A stretch of DNA of 64,000 nucleotides, from the NCBI GenBank assembly GCA_002633005.1, contig NMRA01000021.1:1519392-1583391 (forward strand), written 5' to 3'. The notes under the pieces are model-generated. The model saw only the letters and a program-made list of their open reading frames with translations. It was not told the origin of the DNA and ran no database searches. Shown here one piece after another: positions 37,087 to 48,199 of the stretch (positions are counted from its first letter, which is position 1; every line of letters starts with the position of its first letter). The position numbers were made by a program, and so were the translations under genes. The DNA comes from Phoronis australis. Its lineage: Eukaryota; Phoronida; Phoronidae.

Positions 37087-40000
37087 TCAATAAGACATTT
37101 TAAATTTTAGAAGATATCTCATTCTACACTGGCTCTCTTTGTAGACAAGGTATTCACTTTGTCCAAAGCTACTCCCAGAAAACTCTGTCTGCTGTATGGC
37201 CTTACCCTGGGGCACAACAATGGGTTTACCATCCAGCTTGATAGATGTGTCCAGAGAGGGATCTGTTGAAATAGAAAGAATATTGTGTCATCACCTGTCA
37301 TTTTAGGCTTGGACGGTGTAACTGGTGGCGAAGCCTCTTAAAATTTTGCGAACAATTGTAAATCATCCGTGTCCTTCACACAAAAATTGGCCTTTTGAAA
37401 TTGACAAGCAAGGCCAGTATAAGTATGTCTTTGTGAACCCTTTGTCCCAGTTGGCCTGTGTAAGTCAATACAAGAACAGAATTAAAGTCCTGGCTCAGTT
37501 TCAATACACCCACTGGATGACATGCTGCAAACGATGGTACTTCTCCTTCACCCAGGAAAAATAACTTGTAAATAAGAGGTAGAGATGTCACTGTTAAGTC
37601 TTATGTACATAATTCAAATTTCACATCAGGTAATTTAAAGTTACGTAGGAACTTATCAAAAAGTTTGTGCATTTAGCCAAATATCCAATATAAATCTGCA
37701 GAATTTAAGTCAGAGAATATGTATTTTCTGAAAGCAGTTTGATTTTTTTATGTACACCAAACTACAACCACTTGGATCTCATGACCATGTCTTTTTAGCG
37801 GAACTGAGCAAAAACATTCACAGCCAAATAATGACATCAGTGACACGACCAACTTTCATTTTCTAGAAATGTCCAAGATAAAATTTAACAAACGCTGCAG
37901 AGGTTTCTAAATTAACACCTTGTCTTTGTTTCATACAATGTTTGATTTTTCACACAAATTAGAAAAATCCTAATCTGATGGCTTCTCATGAAAAAGTGGA
38001 ACATTTAAAAAAAAAATTCTTACACTTTGAAGAACAGTGCATAAAGCACGTCTCATATGAATCCAACCAGTTATTTCTAAGTCAGATATGATGTTCCAAA
38101 TGCAGCCAGATTTAGTCCTTTTTCTAGGGTCTTACATAAAGTTTAAAACAAAATACTATCTTCAATGCAACAAAGCAGCTGATTGGTTCGTCAAACTCGG
38201 AGGTAAAATTTGAACAACTTCCAGCCACTACTACATAACGCTTACTCAAGACTCATCAATCTACATCCAAATTAATGTGCTTCTTCAAAAAATCTTTTGC
38301 TCCAGTATTTGAGATACATGAACATGCAACACAAGCAGTATATATCATCATACACCTATCATTAAGTCAATCTTATCTATGTCTTAGGAACATTCTTTAT
38401 ACGTTTTTGTTTATTTAATAAGAATAGTTAATATTACAGAGAATGTATGGACACATGATGTGGCCAACAGGTGGCGTGCAGACCAGACATAAACATTTTT
38501 GCGATAAACTTCAAGTGACTAACAGCACATACCGGGTTCCGTCCTTCCCCTGGCGATGATGCTATCAAAGCCTTGTGGTGCCCTCTTCAGGCTGGAGTCG
38601 TCGCGTGTGATGTGGTGTTCCTTGCCCAGGGCTACCTCGTTCAGGAACATGATTCCTGTCTTCTGTTTACCATGACCGGCTGGCCGGACTGTACACAAGA
38701 AAACGTAACAATTAAAAAGAGTGAGCCGCAACACGTTTTTTCAAAATTTCCTTAAAAAGTCAATAACAAGTACTGAATAAATCAAGAGAACAATAACTGC
38801 CTGTTATCAAAAAATAGTTCCTTACACAATATATAAATGATATGTAAACTTGAGAAGAATATTTATTTGAACTTTGGAAAAGCAGTCCTAAAACATTTGA
38901 CTGTGAAACAGGTCAGAAATGATCCTTACTTAGTACATAGAAATCCAAATGCATTTTCTGCTGGCTTGCTTCGTTTTAGTTTAAAAGCACAACTTGACAT
39001 ACTGCTGTTCGGCTAAACTGAACCACCAAAAGAAATTCTAATAATGTCCCAGAACAGACAGTTTGTTGTCCCTTGGAAAAAGGGTCGTTAGGCTGCTTGT
39101 CATGTCAGGTTTATTACAGCCACTGAGGCAGTATGGAAATTCCAGTCGTTTTATTAGAACCAGTTCCGGAAGCAAAAAAAATATATGGCAAGTCTTCAAG
39201 TGTCCACCCTAATAAATGTGTCAGAAGAGAAAGTGACTTTGAAATTACAAATAAGGTCCAACAGGGCTGCTGAGACGGTCTGACCTGTCAAAACATGGTG
39301 AATTATCTTAAATGTCAAGAACATGAAAATACTCCTGTTTATATGATGTTCTGGGCAAAAGGGTCACAGTCAGGAGACTAAGGTGACTCCCGAAGCCAAC
39401 ACACGGTGTTACGTAATATGTATACAGATTAGACTGATGTGAACAACAAGCATAACACAATCTTCAAGAACCAAACAAAATCTCAACGTTCATGGACCAA
39501 AGCCAGTCAAATGTTCACGTACCATACATAGCAGACTTCATGTTCTCCGAGGCAAAGTAGATACCCTGTCCCACGCGTCCACCACTATGCGGCATGATTC
39601 GCAGACCACTTTTCAAAATGGCCGCCACGACAGCAACATTAGTTCCATGCCACAGCAGTTTCCTGTTTGCCAGCTTGTCATGCACCCGGAATCGTTCATT
39701 CTAAAAATGAAAACACAATAAGTATGCAGTAGAACGCAGTCATCTCAGTTAATTGCAAGACAAATGTAATCAGGCAAACTATCGCGATGGCCACTTCTGT
39801 TAGCAACAAAAATTACAGGTTGCAACAATCAGGGCAGCAAAAATCTAGTTACAGAATGGTTTGGCTACCATAGTAACATTCCTGCTAATTCCCCCTCTTC
39901 CTCAATCCCAAGACAAGACTACTCTGACCATGAATTCAGCTTCTGCCCAGCCATCATGACAGAGAATTCTGGGTAATTTTGTCTGAATACTTTTGGCCTG

Positions 40001-43000
40001 TACTGGTCACAGACCAGGGAGAGGGAAGATCTGTGCAGTTATCATCAGGCATTCATAAAATGGCTGCCACTAAATGGTCTTCATAAACCGCTTCAAAATT
40101 TTGGAAAGTTAAAATTTAAGTCTTCAACAACATTATCTACACGTTTCTTAGAAATTCATACTTTAAGCTGCTAATTTAGATTTGTAATAAACTAACAGGA
40201 AATGTGGAAACAAACCCAGAAATTTGGAGTAGCAAAACAACAGACTTAAGGCTATCTAGGACCTTAATATGTGACCTCAACTTTAAGACAAATTATCGAA
40301 AAAGCTAAATATGCTTTGTCAACCATTGAAAGTATATTTTCTGAAAGAAGATTAGATTCTAAAAAATAAATATGCATCTTACTACTGTGTCTTTCTCATT
40401 GTCACGTGTCCAGTAAGTCAAATTTTCATGTGCAACAATGGTAAATTCATAGCAAAATAACCCCCCACTGATTTTACTAAAACTTTTTGAGTGAAAACTT
40501 TACGTTATGTCTCAAAACGCTGTGAGGAATTTTTGATAATTCACTTAGTTTGGTTTTGCGTCAAATTAATTTGCAAAACACAAGGCATTTTTGTAAAAAA
40601 ACAGCAGTCTTATTCGTATATCCACGAGGTCATTTATTAAGTCCTAAACAAACTTAGAAACTTAGCGCAGGAGAGTCTCTTGCATCTGTAGTACATGACA
40701 ACCACAATTCACCTCTCCTTTCCTGTCAATAGTCCAGACATCGTCCAGCTCCATTTTGAAGTATCCCCCAGCTTTTGTGGATTCAAAGTACTTCTCTATC
40801 ACCTGAAAATGAATATCAAATTTTTCAAAGGCCATGAAATGAATTGTACAAACCTCCTCCGTATTATTTTATTCTAATAACAAAATCATCCACTCCAAGT
40901 ATGACATTTCGAAAACATTTAAAAAATTTAAGTCAGAATGACTCAAAAATAGCAGGGTCTTTTCAAAAGTCGGTGGACGGTGTTAAAACAAGCACCCAGG
41001 GGGCACTTAATGAACTCAAAAGCAGGGGCGTTGGGCGTTAAAATAAGCAGCGAGCATTCACATGACAAAATATGGCAATACATTATGTTAATAAATCTAT
41101 ATTTAGAGAGGACAGAACCTGAAACTCCTTTTCCTTTTTGGCCATCAGTCGAAGGTCACAGTTCAAAAGTTCATAGTTCACATCCAGAGGATGAGGGACC
41201 TCTGCTTTTTCCTCTGCCACCTTTTCAGCACTCTTCTCCATACTCTGAGCTAATTCAATATCAGCAAGAACCTGCCATTGAAACATGCCAACTCATTAGG
41301 TCACCACTTGTGACGACACGATAGCAAAGACATTACACTTTGTGAGAAGCTTTTCACTCACTTGCGAGGAAGGAAATGTATTCACTACAAGTCGACGAGA
41401 ATTTTTATTATGCTGTTGCCAAGGCAGTGGCAGATCTACATTTTCAGTAAGGGGGGTTTAGGATTCGAGCAAATCCGAAGCGCGTAGCGCCAAGCGCAAG
41501 GAAGGTTGGGAGAGGTTTTACTCCTCCCGTGTAAGATTTTTTTGTGGTTTTTAGTAGCTAATTTCATTTTTCTGGCAAAATTTTTTTCAATTTTTATTTT
41601 TGGTCCTTTCAAGAGGGGGGGTTTGAACCCTCTGAACCCCCCCTGTAGATCCGTCTCTGAAAGCCAAAACAATATTTTTTTTTATAATTCAGGGCAATCA
41701 GACTTTTTCTTCACAGCTGGCTCGTCTTAATGATTTGTATCTTACAAACAACGCAATTCTTATATTACAAAAGATTTATCTCCATAGCCAAGCCCATTTG
41801 TAGGATAGAGTCTGGCTTCTCAATGCAAGTCGTAATGTTTAAAGTAGTGCCCCGTGTCTGAGTGTTATAGACCTCATCACCGGCTTCTCTATGCAAAACA
41901 TAATGTTTAAACTAGCGCCCCCTGTTTGAGTGTAAGAGGCCTCGTCATTAGAACAGAAGCAAAGGAGTTACTGTGTATGAACATAATTACTCAAAATGAG
42001 AAATTGCATTCACGACAAAACTATACCATGAATAGAACAATCATTTCTTACATACCATATCTGGGACACATCAAGTGACCTACAGGTAATTATAGATCAT
42101 GTAATGTGACAAATATATGGTGAGTAGTTACGTACACTGTATCAATGCGGTAATTGCACAATTATAAAATCATTAATATGTTAGTTACATTGAGCAGGCC
42201 AATATAGCTGCTATATTCAAAAGGGAAATAACGTTTCACACAAGGCCAGTACCGGAAGTTTAAATTCCAATTTCATTTTGCGATCCTAACAAATGAGATA
42301 GCATTTCTTGTTTTCTACAGTAACAGGGTTGTGTGAAGATGTCACAGTTGTTTTTGGCTAAAAATTTGAAGTTGGCCTTTTTCGAGAAGTTAATTTCAAT
42401 ATCCTGGAAGTTAATGAGAAAGAAATATTGCACGCCCTCAACATATAATAATCTGTTATTTGACACTAGACATACCAATAACATATCCATCTTCTGACGG
42501 ACAGTCTCGGCTGTCTGGATTGTTGGGGGTCTCTGTCGTCCAAAGTCATGCGGAATAAGTGTGTAAAAATTTGATGACAACTGTTGAAGCTTTGCTGCGT
42601 TGACTTTTTTGGAATTCAGACTTTTCTCGATTTCTTCCAAAACCTCGAAGCCCTTAGCAATCTGAGTCTTGCTCAATTTACCCAGTGGCATCTTCTTTAC
42701 ATCTGGAATGATAATAATAATAATAATAATAATAACAATAATAATAATAATAAATATCTTTATTTTGAACAGAATGTCCTCCATGACTTGAGAGAATGAG
42801 GTGCAAATGGAATTAAAAACTAATTGCTCTGCATCAATATAAAATTTGTCATTTTAAAATAGTGCTATTAAGTAATACATTAGAAAAGTAAACAAAAATT
42901 TATTCAGTAACATAAAAGGGCCCTTGAGGAGGCAGTGTGGCCTAGTGTGATAGGCGCCCGTTTTCTTCACTCGAGGTCGTGGGTTCAAGTCCCACTAGTC

Positions 43001-46000
43001 TACACTGTTAGACCCTTGAGTCAGGTTTCTAGCTTCTTAGCTCGGTTTAACTACATATTACTAACTAAAGCATAAAAATGGTTCCAGGTGATGCATGCAA
43101 TGGGCCCACATGAGGGGCCAGCGCACGTCTGGTTCATGTACCAGACCGTCTGCAACTATTTTTTATAAAAGGGACGTTCACTCAGAATGAGAATATTAAC
43201 TAATTGGAGGTTCTTTTATCAGAAACAAATTTATGAACACCGGCGCCACCTAAAGGCAGAAAGCTGTTTGTTTGAACTCCCAAAATTATCACATCATGCA
43301 GCGCGTAACGAGACATAGCAACGTCACTTCACAACAACACAAAAGTCGGCTATGACAGTGAAAACTGGGCCAAAATGCTCTCTTGGAAAATTCACCAAAA
43401 CACTTAAAAAAACAGGCATAATCAGAGCAACGCATGGTAACAGTTTGGAAATTCGCATTGGCTAAAAACAGGCAGGTGTCAACCATATCCACCTACACAG
43501 TTTTGCCTATGCGGACTTTGCCTCACAAAATCACATGTTGTCCCTGTTAAATACAAAAAGCTTTCTCACGCTTTCTTGGCTTAACTCCAACTATTGTACA
43601 TTATAATTTTTGTGATAAACATTAAAAAATACAAAAGCCAAAAAGACAAAAATTATCAATAAGTTGTACAGCGATGAAAAACGACAGAAACTAAAGTAGA
43701 CAGTTAAGAAATATAAAACAGCACCATTTTTGAGAGTTCTGAGCCTGGAACAGCTCAATAAGCCAGTGGCCACATCAATTGCTTTCAATGACATAACTTT
43801 AGGACTGTCTTTTATCAGAGCTGTCTAGATAACCTGGGCCACTGTGAAAGTGGGTCAGGTTATCAACTAGATGATTGTGGATTGTTATATTGACCTTTGA
43901 CCTCAGTCCTGTATTTGCACTGTTTTCCCCAATGCAGTCTTTGTTTTGCTGTTACTCAGATATTGGTTGAGTTTGCTGTTCACCTCTCGTTATAATTTCC
44001 ACAATAATCTAATGGATCTTTCCCATACACGAAACTCCGCCACTATCAAAAGCTTCGATGTTATTTTGGTTAATCACAAAGTTAAGCGTAACCATTCCAG
44101 CTTTGGAATACGTATTCAGCTAGTAGGCTCTCGAGAAAATCAAGAGGGTGATAGGTAATGATCATTAATTTAGTAATTCAGTAAAGTTATTGTAATGTGG
44201 CACTAATATGACCTTCACCTTTTCCATGTATGGATGGCAAATTTTTTAAAATAAACAACCCAGCAAGTACACAGTCAGTCAGATAAATTGAAACGGAATA
44301 CTCGGCGGTTAATTTACACAGTCAGTCAACTTTGATTATTTTATAATTAGTATCGTTTACAACATAACCAAGCAGTATCAAATGCTAGTTTATGAAATAA
44401 AGCATGCATTAATTAAAAATGAAAATATAAAGACGAGTGATCAACTCAAAACTCACCTATCTCAAAATTCTGCATAGCCTCCTTAAACATATCCTGATCA
44501 AATATCAGTTTAATTAAGGCTTGTGTGGTCTTATCCAGTTTGCAGGGCAGGACCTTTTTGTCACTGGTCACCTTGGCTCCAGAATCAACGACATCTGTGG
44601 CCTGCAATTGAAATCGTTAACAATAAAACCGTTGAAAACAAATTTCAAACATGTGTCCAAATTTAAGTGACGTGGTTTGAATCCACACCTAACTGCTCCA
44701 TGTTCCTGTTGGCGACATTTTAGATAGATTCCAGCATGCACAATAAAAAATCAGAAAAAATAACTAATGTAATTTCTTGTCCTAACAACAGGGTGAAGCA
44801 CCATCCATCAAGACTTGAGAACAAAAAGTAAATTACTAACAATTTAGCAATAAGTCTTGCTCAAAGCAGACTTAGCCCTCATTATGAGCAAACACTATTT
44901 TGTCGCATTACTTTAACAGGACAGTCTGGGATGACACAACGACTCCCGAATCTTGAGCTATTTACCCACAATGTCGCAACATCCATCAAACAGTTATATG
45001 GCCTCTCTTCCGTGATACTGGAGTTTATTTGTTGGTGCCCTGATTCTTTCAAAAATTTCTCAACATAATTATAGTTATATTCGACCTTCCAGCAGTTTTA
45101 CTGCTGGGTTGCATGCTGCAACTCCAATGACATAAAGTTGGATAAACTGGGACTCTTCCATGAGCATGCGTTACGAAACTCAATCTCTCTCTGAAAGGGC
45201 TTGGGACGACAGACGTCAAAAAAGAAGAAAATTTTCCAGGTGATGTATTGTTCCGCAAAGAAGTAGGATTGTGTGATAGAAATACTTGTTGTGTTGCACT
45301 AAACTGAAATAAACCTTTTGCATGAATTACATCAAAACAATGATAGAAAAAAGAGGAAAAAGAGAAAATTTTTAAGAAATCAAAAGAGGAAATCGAAACC
45401 AATTAAAGAGGAAATCCTCTTGAAAGAGGAAAATTTGTTTAAACATCTCACCTTCTTATGAACAAGAATCTTCATCACAGTATGAAATGAATTGAGTATT
45501 TTGATCAGCTAAGAAATCTTATGATTGACAGCGGTTAGTGGGAAATAAAACGTTCAAGCAAAATAATTCTCTCACAATTTAAAGTTTCTGCAGATTTCAT
45601 GCACACTTTTCGTCACAGACGGCATGGCATAATTGGGACCGCATTGTCTCACTGAAAATGATACGGAATCTCATCTGTTGCATGGCAAACAGCAAAGGTG
45701 TGAAAATGCAGAAAACGTTGGAAGTGAAAAAAAGAAAGAAAGAAAATCGTCTGACCAACCTCATCATCCTCGCCTCCGTCCATCTCTAGAAGGACGTACT
45801 TCCCAGCCACAGGTTTGAAGTCATCTCGTTTGTCCCAATCATTCTTCGTCTTGTCCTTAAATTTTTTCTTGAAGTCCGATATTGCCAAGTCCTCACTGAC
45901 AGGGCCATTCAATGAGTTAGCACCCTTTTCACCCTGTTGTTAGAAGATAAATAGATGTAACTATAATAATTACACGCGCACACTGAATAAAGCATGTCTT

Positions 46001-48199
46001 TCAACTTGGTACTACAGGATGTTATTTTGAGTAGAATTTCCACTGTCAATAGGGACAATACACTACGTTCATCACTAAAAAGTCAAACATTTCGAATGTC
46101 AACTTTTTTAAACAAAACACGTCTTTTGACGACTCTTATTTCTAAAAGTGAGAGCCAAAATTGTTCTTCACAATAATCCAGCCAACACAGGAAAACAGTC
46201 TGCACAGGTACATATCAAAATGTATTGTGAGGAAAGAGACAAGAAATCAAAACAGTTGGAGCTCACATTATTATATTGTGTTTCTATTCAAGTAGCACTC
46301 AGCCTGATTCAACCGTATATGCCGAAACGTTGACTTACACAATGTCTTTGTTTATGTATGCGCTGATTTTAAAGTTCGCACTCATATTTTGATCAAAAAC
46401 AAATGAATTCAATAATAAACTAAAATCCAACAAGCCTCACCACTCTACCCCACCGGTTCCAAGCGTAGAATCCACCACTCGCCTGCAACACCTGTATGAT
46501 GTAGTACTTGTTGTTGTTGTTTCCAATGTTAGTCTGGTTCAACATGCAGTCAAAGTCTTTGTACACCTGTGTATAATTAGAAACAGGTCTATGAATCGTA
46601 CAGGTATTGATCATATCCACATCAATATGTACGAAATACGCAAACTGTTTTGCTGTTACTTCCTGAAAGCCAGAAACACATTATGTAGATAACTTCGCTA
46701 AATACTCAATCTTCTTACCATTTGGACATCACCTGACACAACTTTCATGCATTTTTCTCTACGGTTTCCAAGAAGCACACAGTTAAGCAGAAAAGGGCAT
46801 TCTTAACCCATTACACCAGTCAATCAGAGTTCCCAATGCCTGACATATTCTTTTTCTATTACACCTTAGTAAACTTAGCTTAGTAAACTAGTGTACAGTA
46901 ATACGCTTAAATGGCCATGGTGAATTTCATAAATTCAGTGTTCTCCACAACCTACTTTGACTCATCGCAGTACCAAGTTTGAATTCCATCCAGACGAGTT
47001 TGGCTTACAGCACTTGCATTGAGTTTGAAAACCTAAGCTTTGGGAGATTAGCCAAATCTTCAGCAAACTGGGACATTTTGGACTCTAGGCACCCCAATGC
47101 GTATATACTTAGAATTAACTGCGCAGATTATATTTAGCAGAGACACAAACTGCCAAACAGATTCATGGCTTTTGCAATTATTCCCGTTGAGTTTGAATTT
47201 ATTTTCCGTCATTAAATCACTTTTTTGTAGTATTCCATTTTCACAAATGAAGGAAATTTGCTCAGTAGACCCAACGGATTTTCGAGAAAAAAATTTCAGT
47301 AACTATGAAAGCGAAGCAATACTTTAATGTTGTTTAGAAAACGAAAAATTAACAATCCTATTCTTTACTTAATAACTAATTGTTTTTGAATTAAAACTTT
47401 CACTCAGTTCTGTTATAAAAAACGAACAAAATATTTTGGTAAAGCATTGAAGGACATTTTGTCTCATCTCAAAAGTTACATGCATCCCAGCATTACAAAT
47501 ATCCCCAAACAAAAGTAGGTTTCAAGATCAGAAAAGAACTGTCAGAGTCAATTGTGAAACATTCTCATGATTTTTGTTTCACCTTGCAGGTCTTAAATCA
47601 ATTATGAACCCAACAACAAAACAGAAGTGTACAAATTGATGAAGACAAATGGCAGTGGTACAGGATATAGGCTGCACTTGATTGTCTCCATCAATGACAG
47701 CAGGTTAACTGACTAAGATATTGAATTGGTTATCGATGACGACTTCCGCCTTATAAACCAATCCGGTGGAACTTGTAAAGTGAATCAATAGTAGCCACCA
47801 TTAACAGCATAAAAAGACTCTACAGAGGTTATTACAACTTGCGATATTTTATTGAAAAAAAATCTCATGAATGATCCCATGTGGATACAAAAACCATCTA
47901 CCCACAAAATCAAGAATACTTTTCCATGTATTGAGTGAATGGATCGGATAATACACTGAGGAAACTGCAATGCGGTATTACTTTGTTACATATGAGCTGA
48001 AAGAGTGTAACAGCATATAATCTCTTACCGAAGCGCCTGCCACAGGGAAATATGAATCTACTTTAAAGGTCTTCTTCTTTCCTTTGTCTGCCTCTTTCAA
48101 CTTTGTCACCGTGTCAACAGGTGTCACTACCTCTTGTTTTGCTTTTTTGCCACCAGCACCCTTTGAGCCTGCTGTGGTAGACTTGCGCTTAGGAGGCAT
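37087..48199 (-). CDS. PARP3: PARP3, mono-ADP-ribosyltransferase of the DNA-break response (complete, 10 coding exons)
   Basis: DNA-break-activated nuclear ADP-ribosyltransferase that acts with strand-break repair. Exons (minus): 48029-48199, 46441-46566, 45760-45933, 44457-44601, 42476-42702, 41119-41271, 40713-40802, 39523-39700, 38533-38688, 37087-37262. Phases agree throughout; they total 1596 bases, 531 residues plus TGA at 37089-37087, close to human PARP3. The N-terminus is short and basic (MPPKRKSTTAGSKGAGGKKAK). The WGR domain follows (NQTNIGNNNNKYYIIQ, WNRWGRV). Then comes the helical regulatory domain (DVKKMPLGKLSKTQIAKGFE, DFGRQRPP, VLADIELAQ) and the ART catalytic domain (LLWHGTN, GGRVGQGIYFAS, SEYLVYKESQCRMRYLL). 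The H-Y-E triad is visible: His of WHGT, Tyr of GIYFAS, Glu of QSEYLVY. Two donors are weak (GTTGGT after 45760, GTTCTG after 41119), but both sides match PARP3. There are no zinc fingers, as expected for PARP3 rather than PARP1. Confidence 0.96.
41426..41660. mobile_element. About 235-bp inverted-repeat element in a PARP3 intron
   Basis: The left end AGTGGCAGATCTAC and the right end GTAGATCCGTCTCTG are imperfect complements. Next to each lies a G- or C-rich run (GGGGGGTTTAGGATTC on the left, GAACCCTCTGAACCCCCCC on the right). It lies in the intron upstream (in gene order) of the 41119-41271 exon. The open frames crossing it on both strands come from the repeat. Confidence 0.6.
41814..41949. 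repeat. 68-bp tandem duplication in a PARP3 intron
   Basis: GGCTTCTCAATGCAAGTCGT at 41814 recurs as GGCTTCTCTATGCAAAACAT at 41882. Both run on through TAATGTTTAAA, GCGCCCC or GTGCCCC, and CTCRTCA. The units have diverged by about a fifth by eye. Confidence 0.8.
42711..42753. repeat. (ATA)n microsatellite touching a PARP3 splice acceptor
   Basis: Fourteen triplets with one interruption (AATAACAATAAT). On the coding strand it is (TTA)n, ending seven bases before the acceptor of the exon that starts at 42702 (ATTCCAG). It therefore takes the place of the usual polypyrimidine tract. Confidence 0.95.
42933..43007 (+). mobile_element. tRNA-derived SINE head in a PARP3 intron
   Basis: The stretch folds partly like a tRNA. 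CAGTGTG (42933-42939) pairs with TACACTG (43001-43007). GTGGCCTAGTG is an A-box-like region. GTGGGTTCAAGTCCCAC (42979-42995) forms a good T arm with a B box. The anticodon arm is poor and five extra bases separate the T arm from the acceptor strand, so it is not a working tRNA. It runs antisense to PARP3. The SINE tail may extend to about 43150, but its end is unclear. Confidence 0.6.
43891..43903. promoter_or_regulatory. Perfect DR1 nuclear-receptor motif in a PARP3 intron
   Basis: TGACCTTTGACCT holds two AGGTCA half-sites in direct repeat with one base between them, on the minus strand. This is the consensus for RXR and HNF4 dimers. The same 13-mer occurs in the repeat array at 62.4-63.2 kb, so it may come from that repeat family. 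Function is not shown. Confidence 0.4.

Noticed and set aside
37119-37301. Separate small genes for the single frames at 37119, 38519, 41083, 42260, 45649, 46420 and 47978 (minus)
   Set aside because: Most of these are exons of PARP3 extended into introns; joined at their splice sites they give one complete PARP3. The first is in another frame over the last exon.
42933-43007. A working tRNA gene in the PARP3 intron
   Set aside because: The T arm and A-box region are good, but the anticodon arm does not fold well and extra bases separate the T arm from the acceptor strand; a tRNA-derived SINE fits better.
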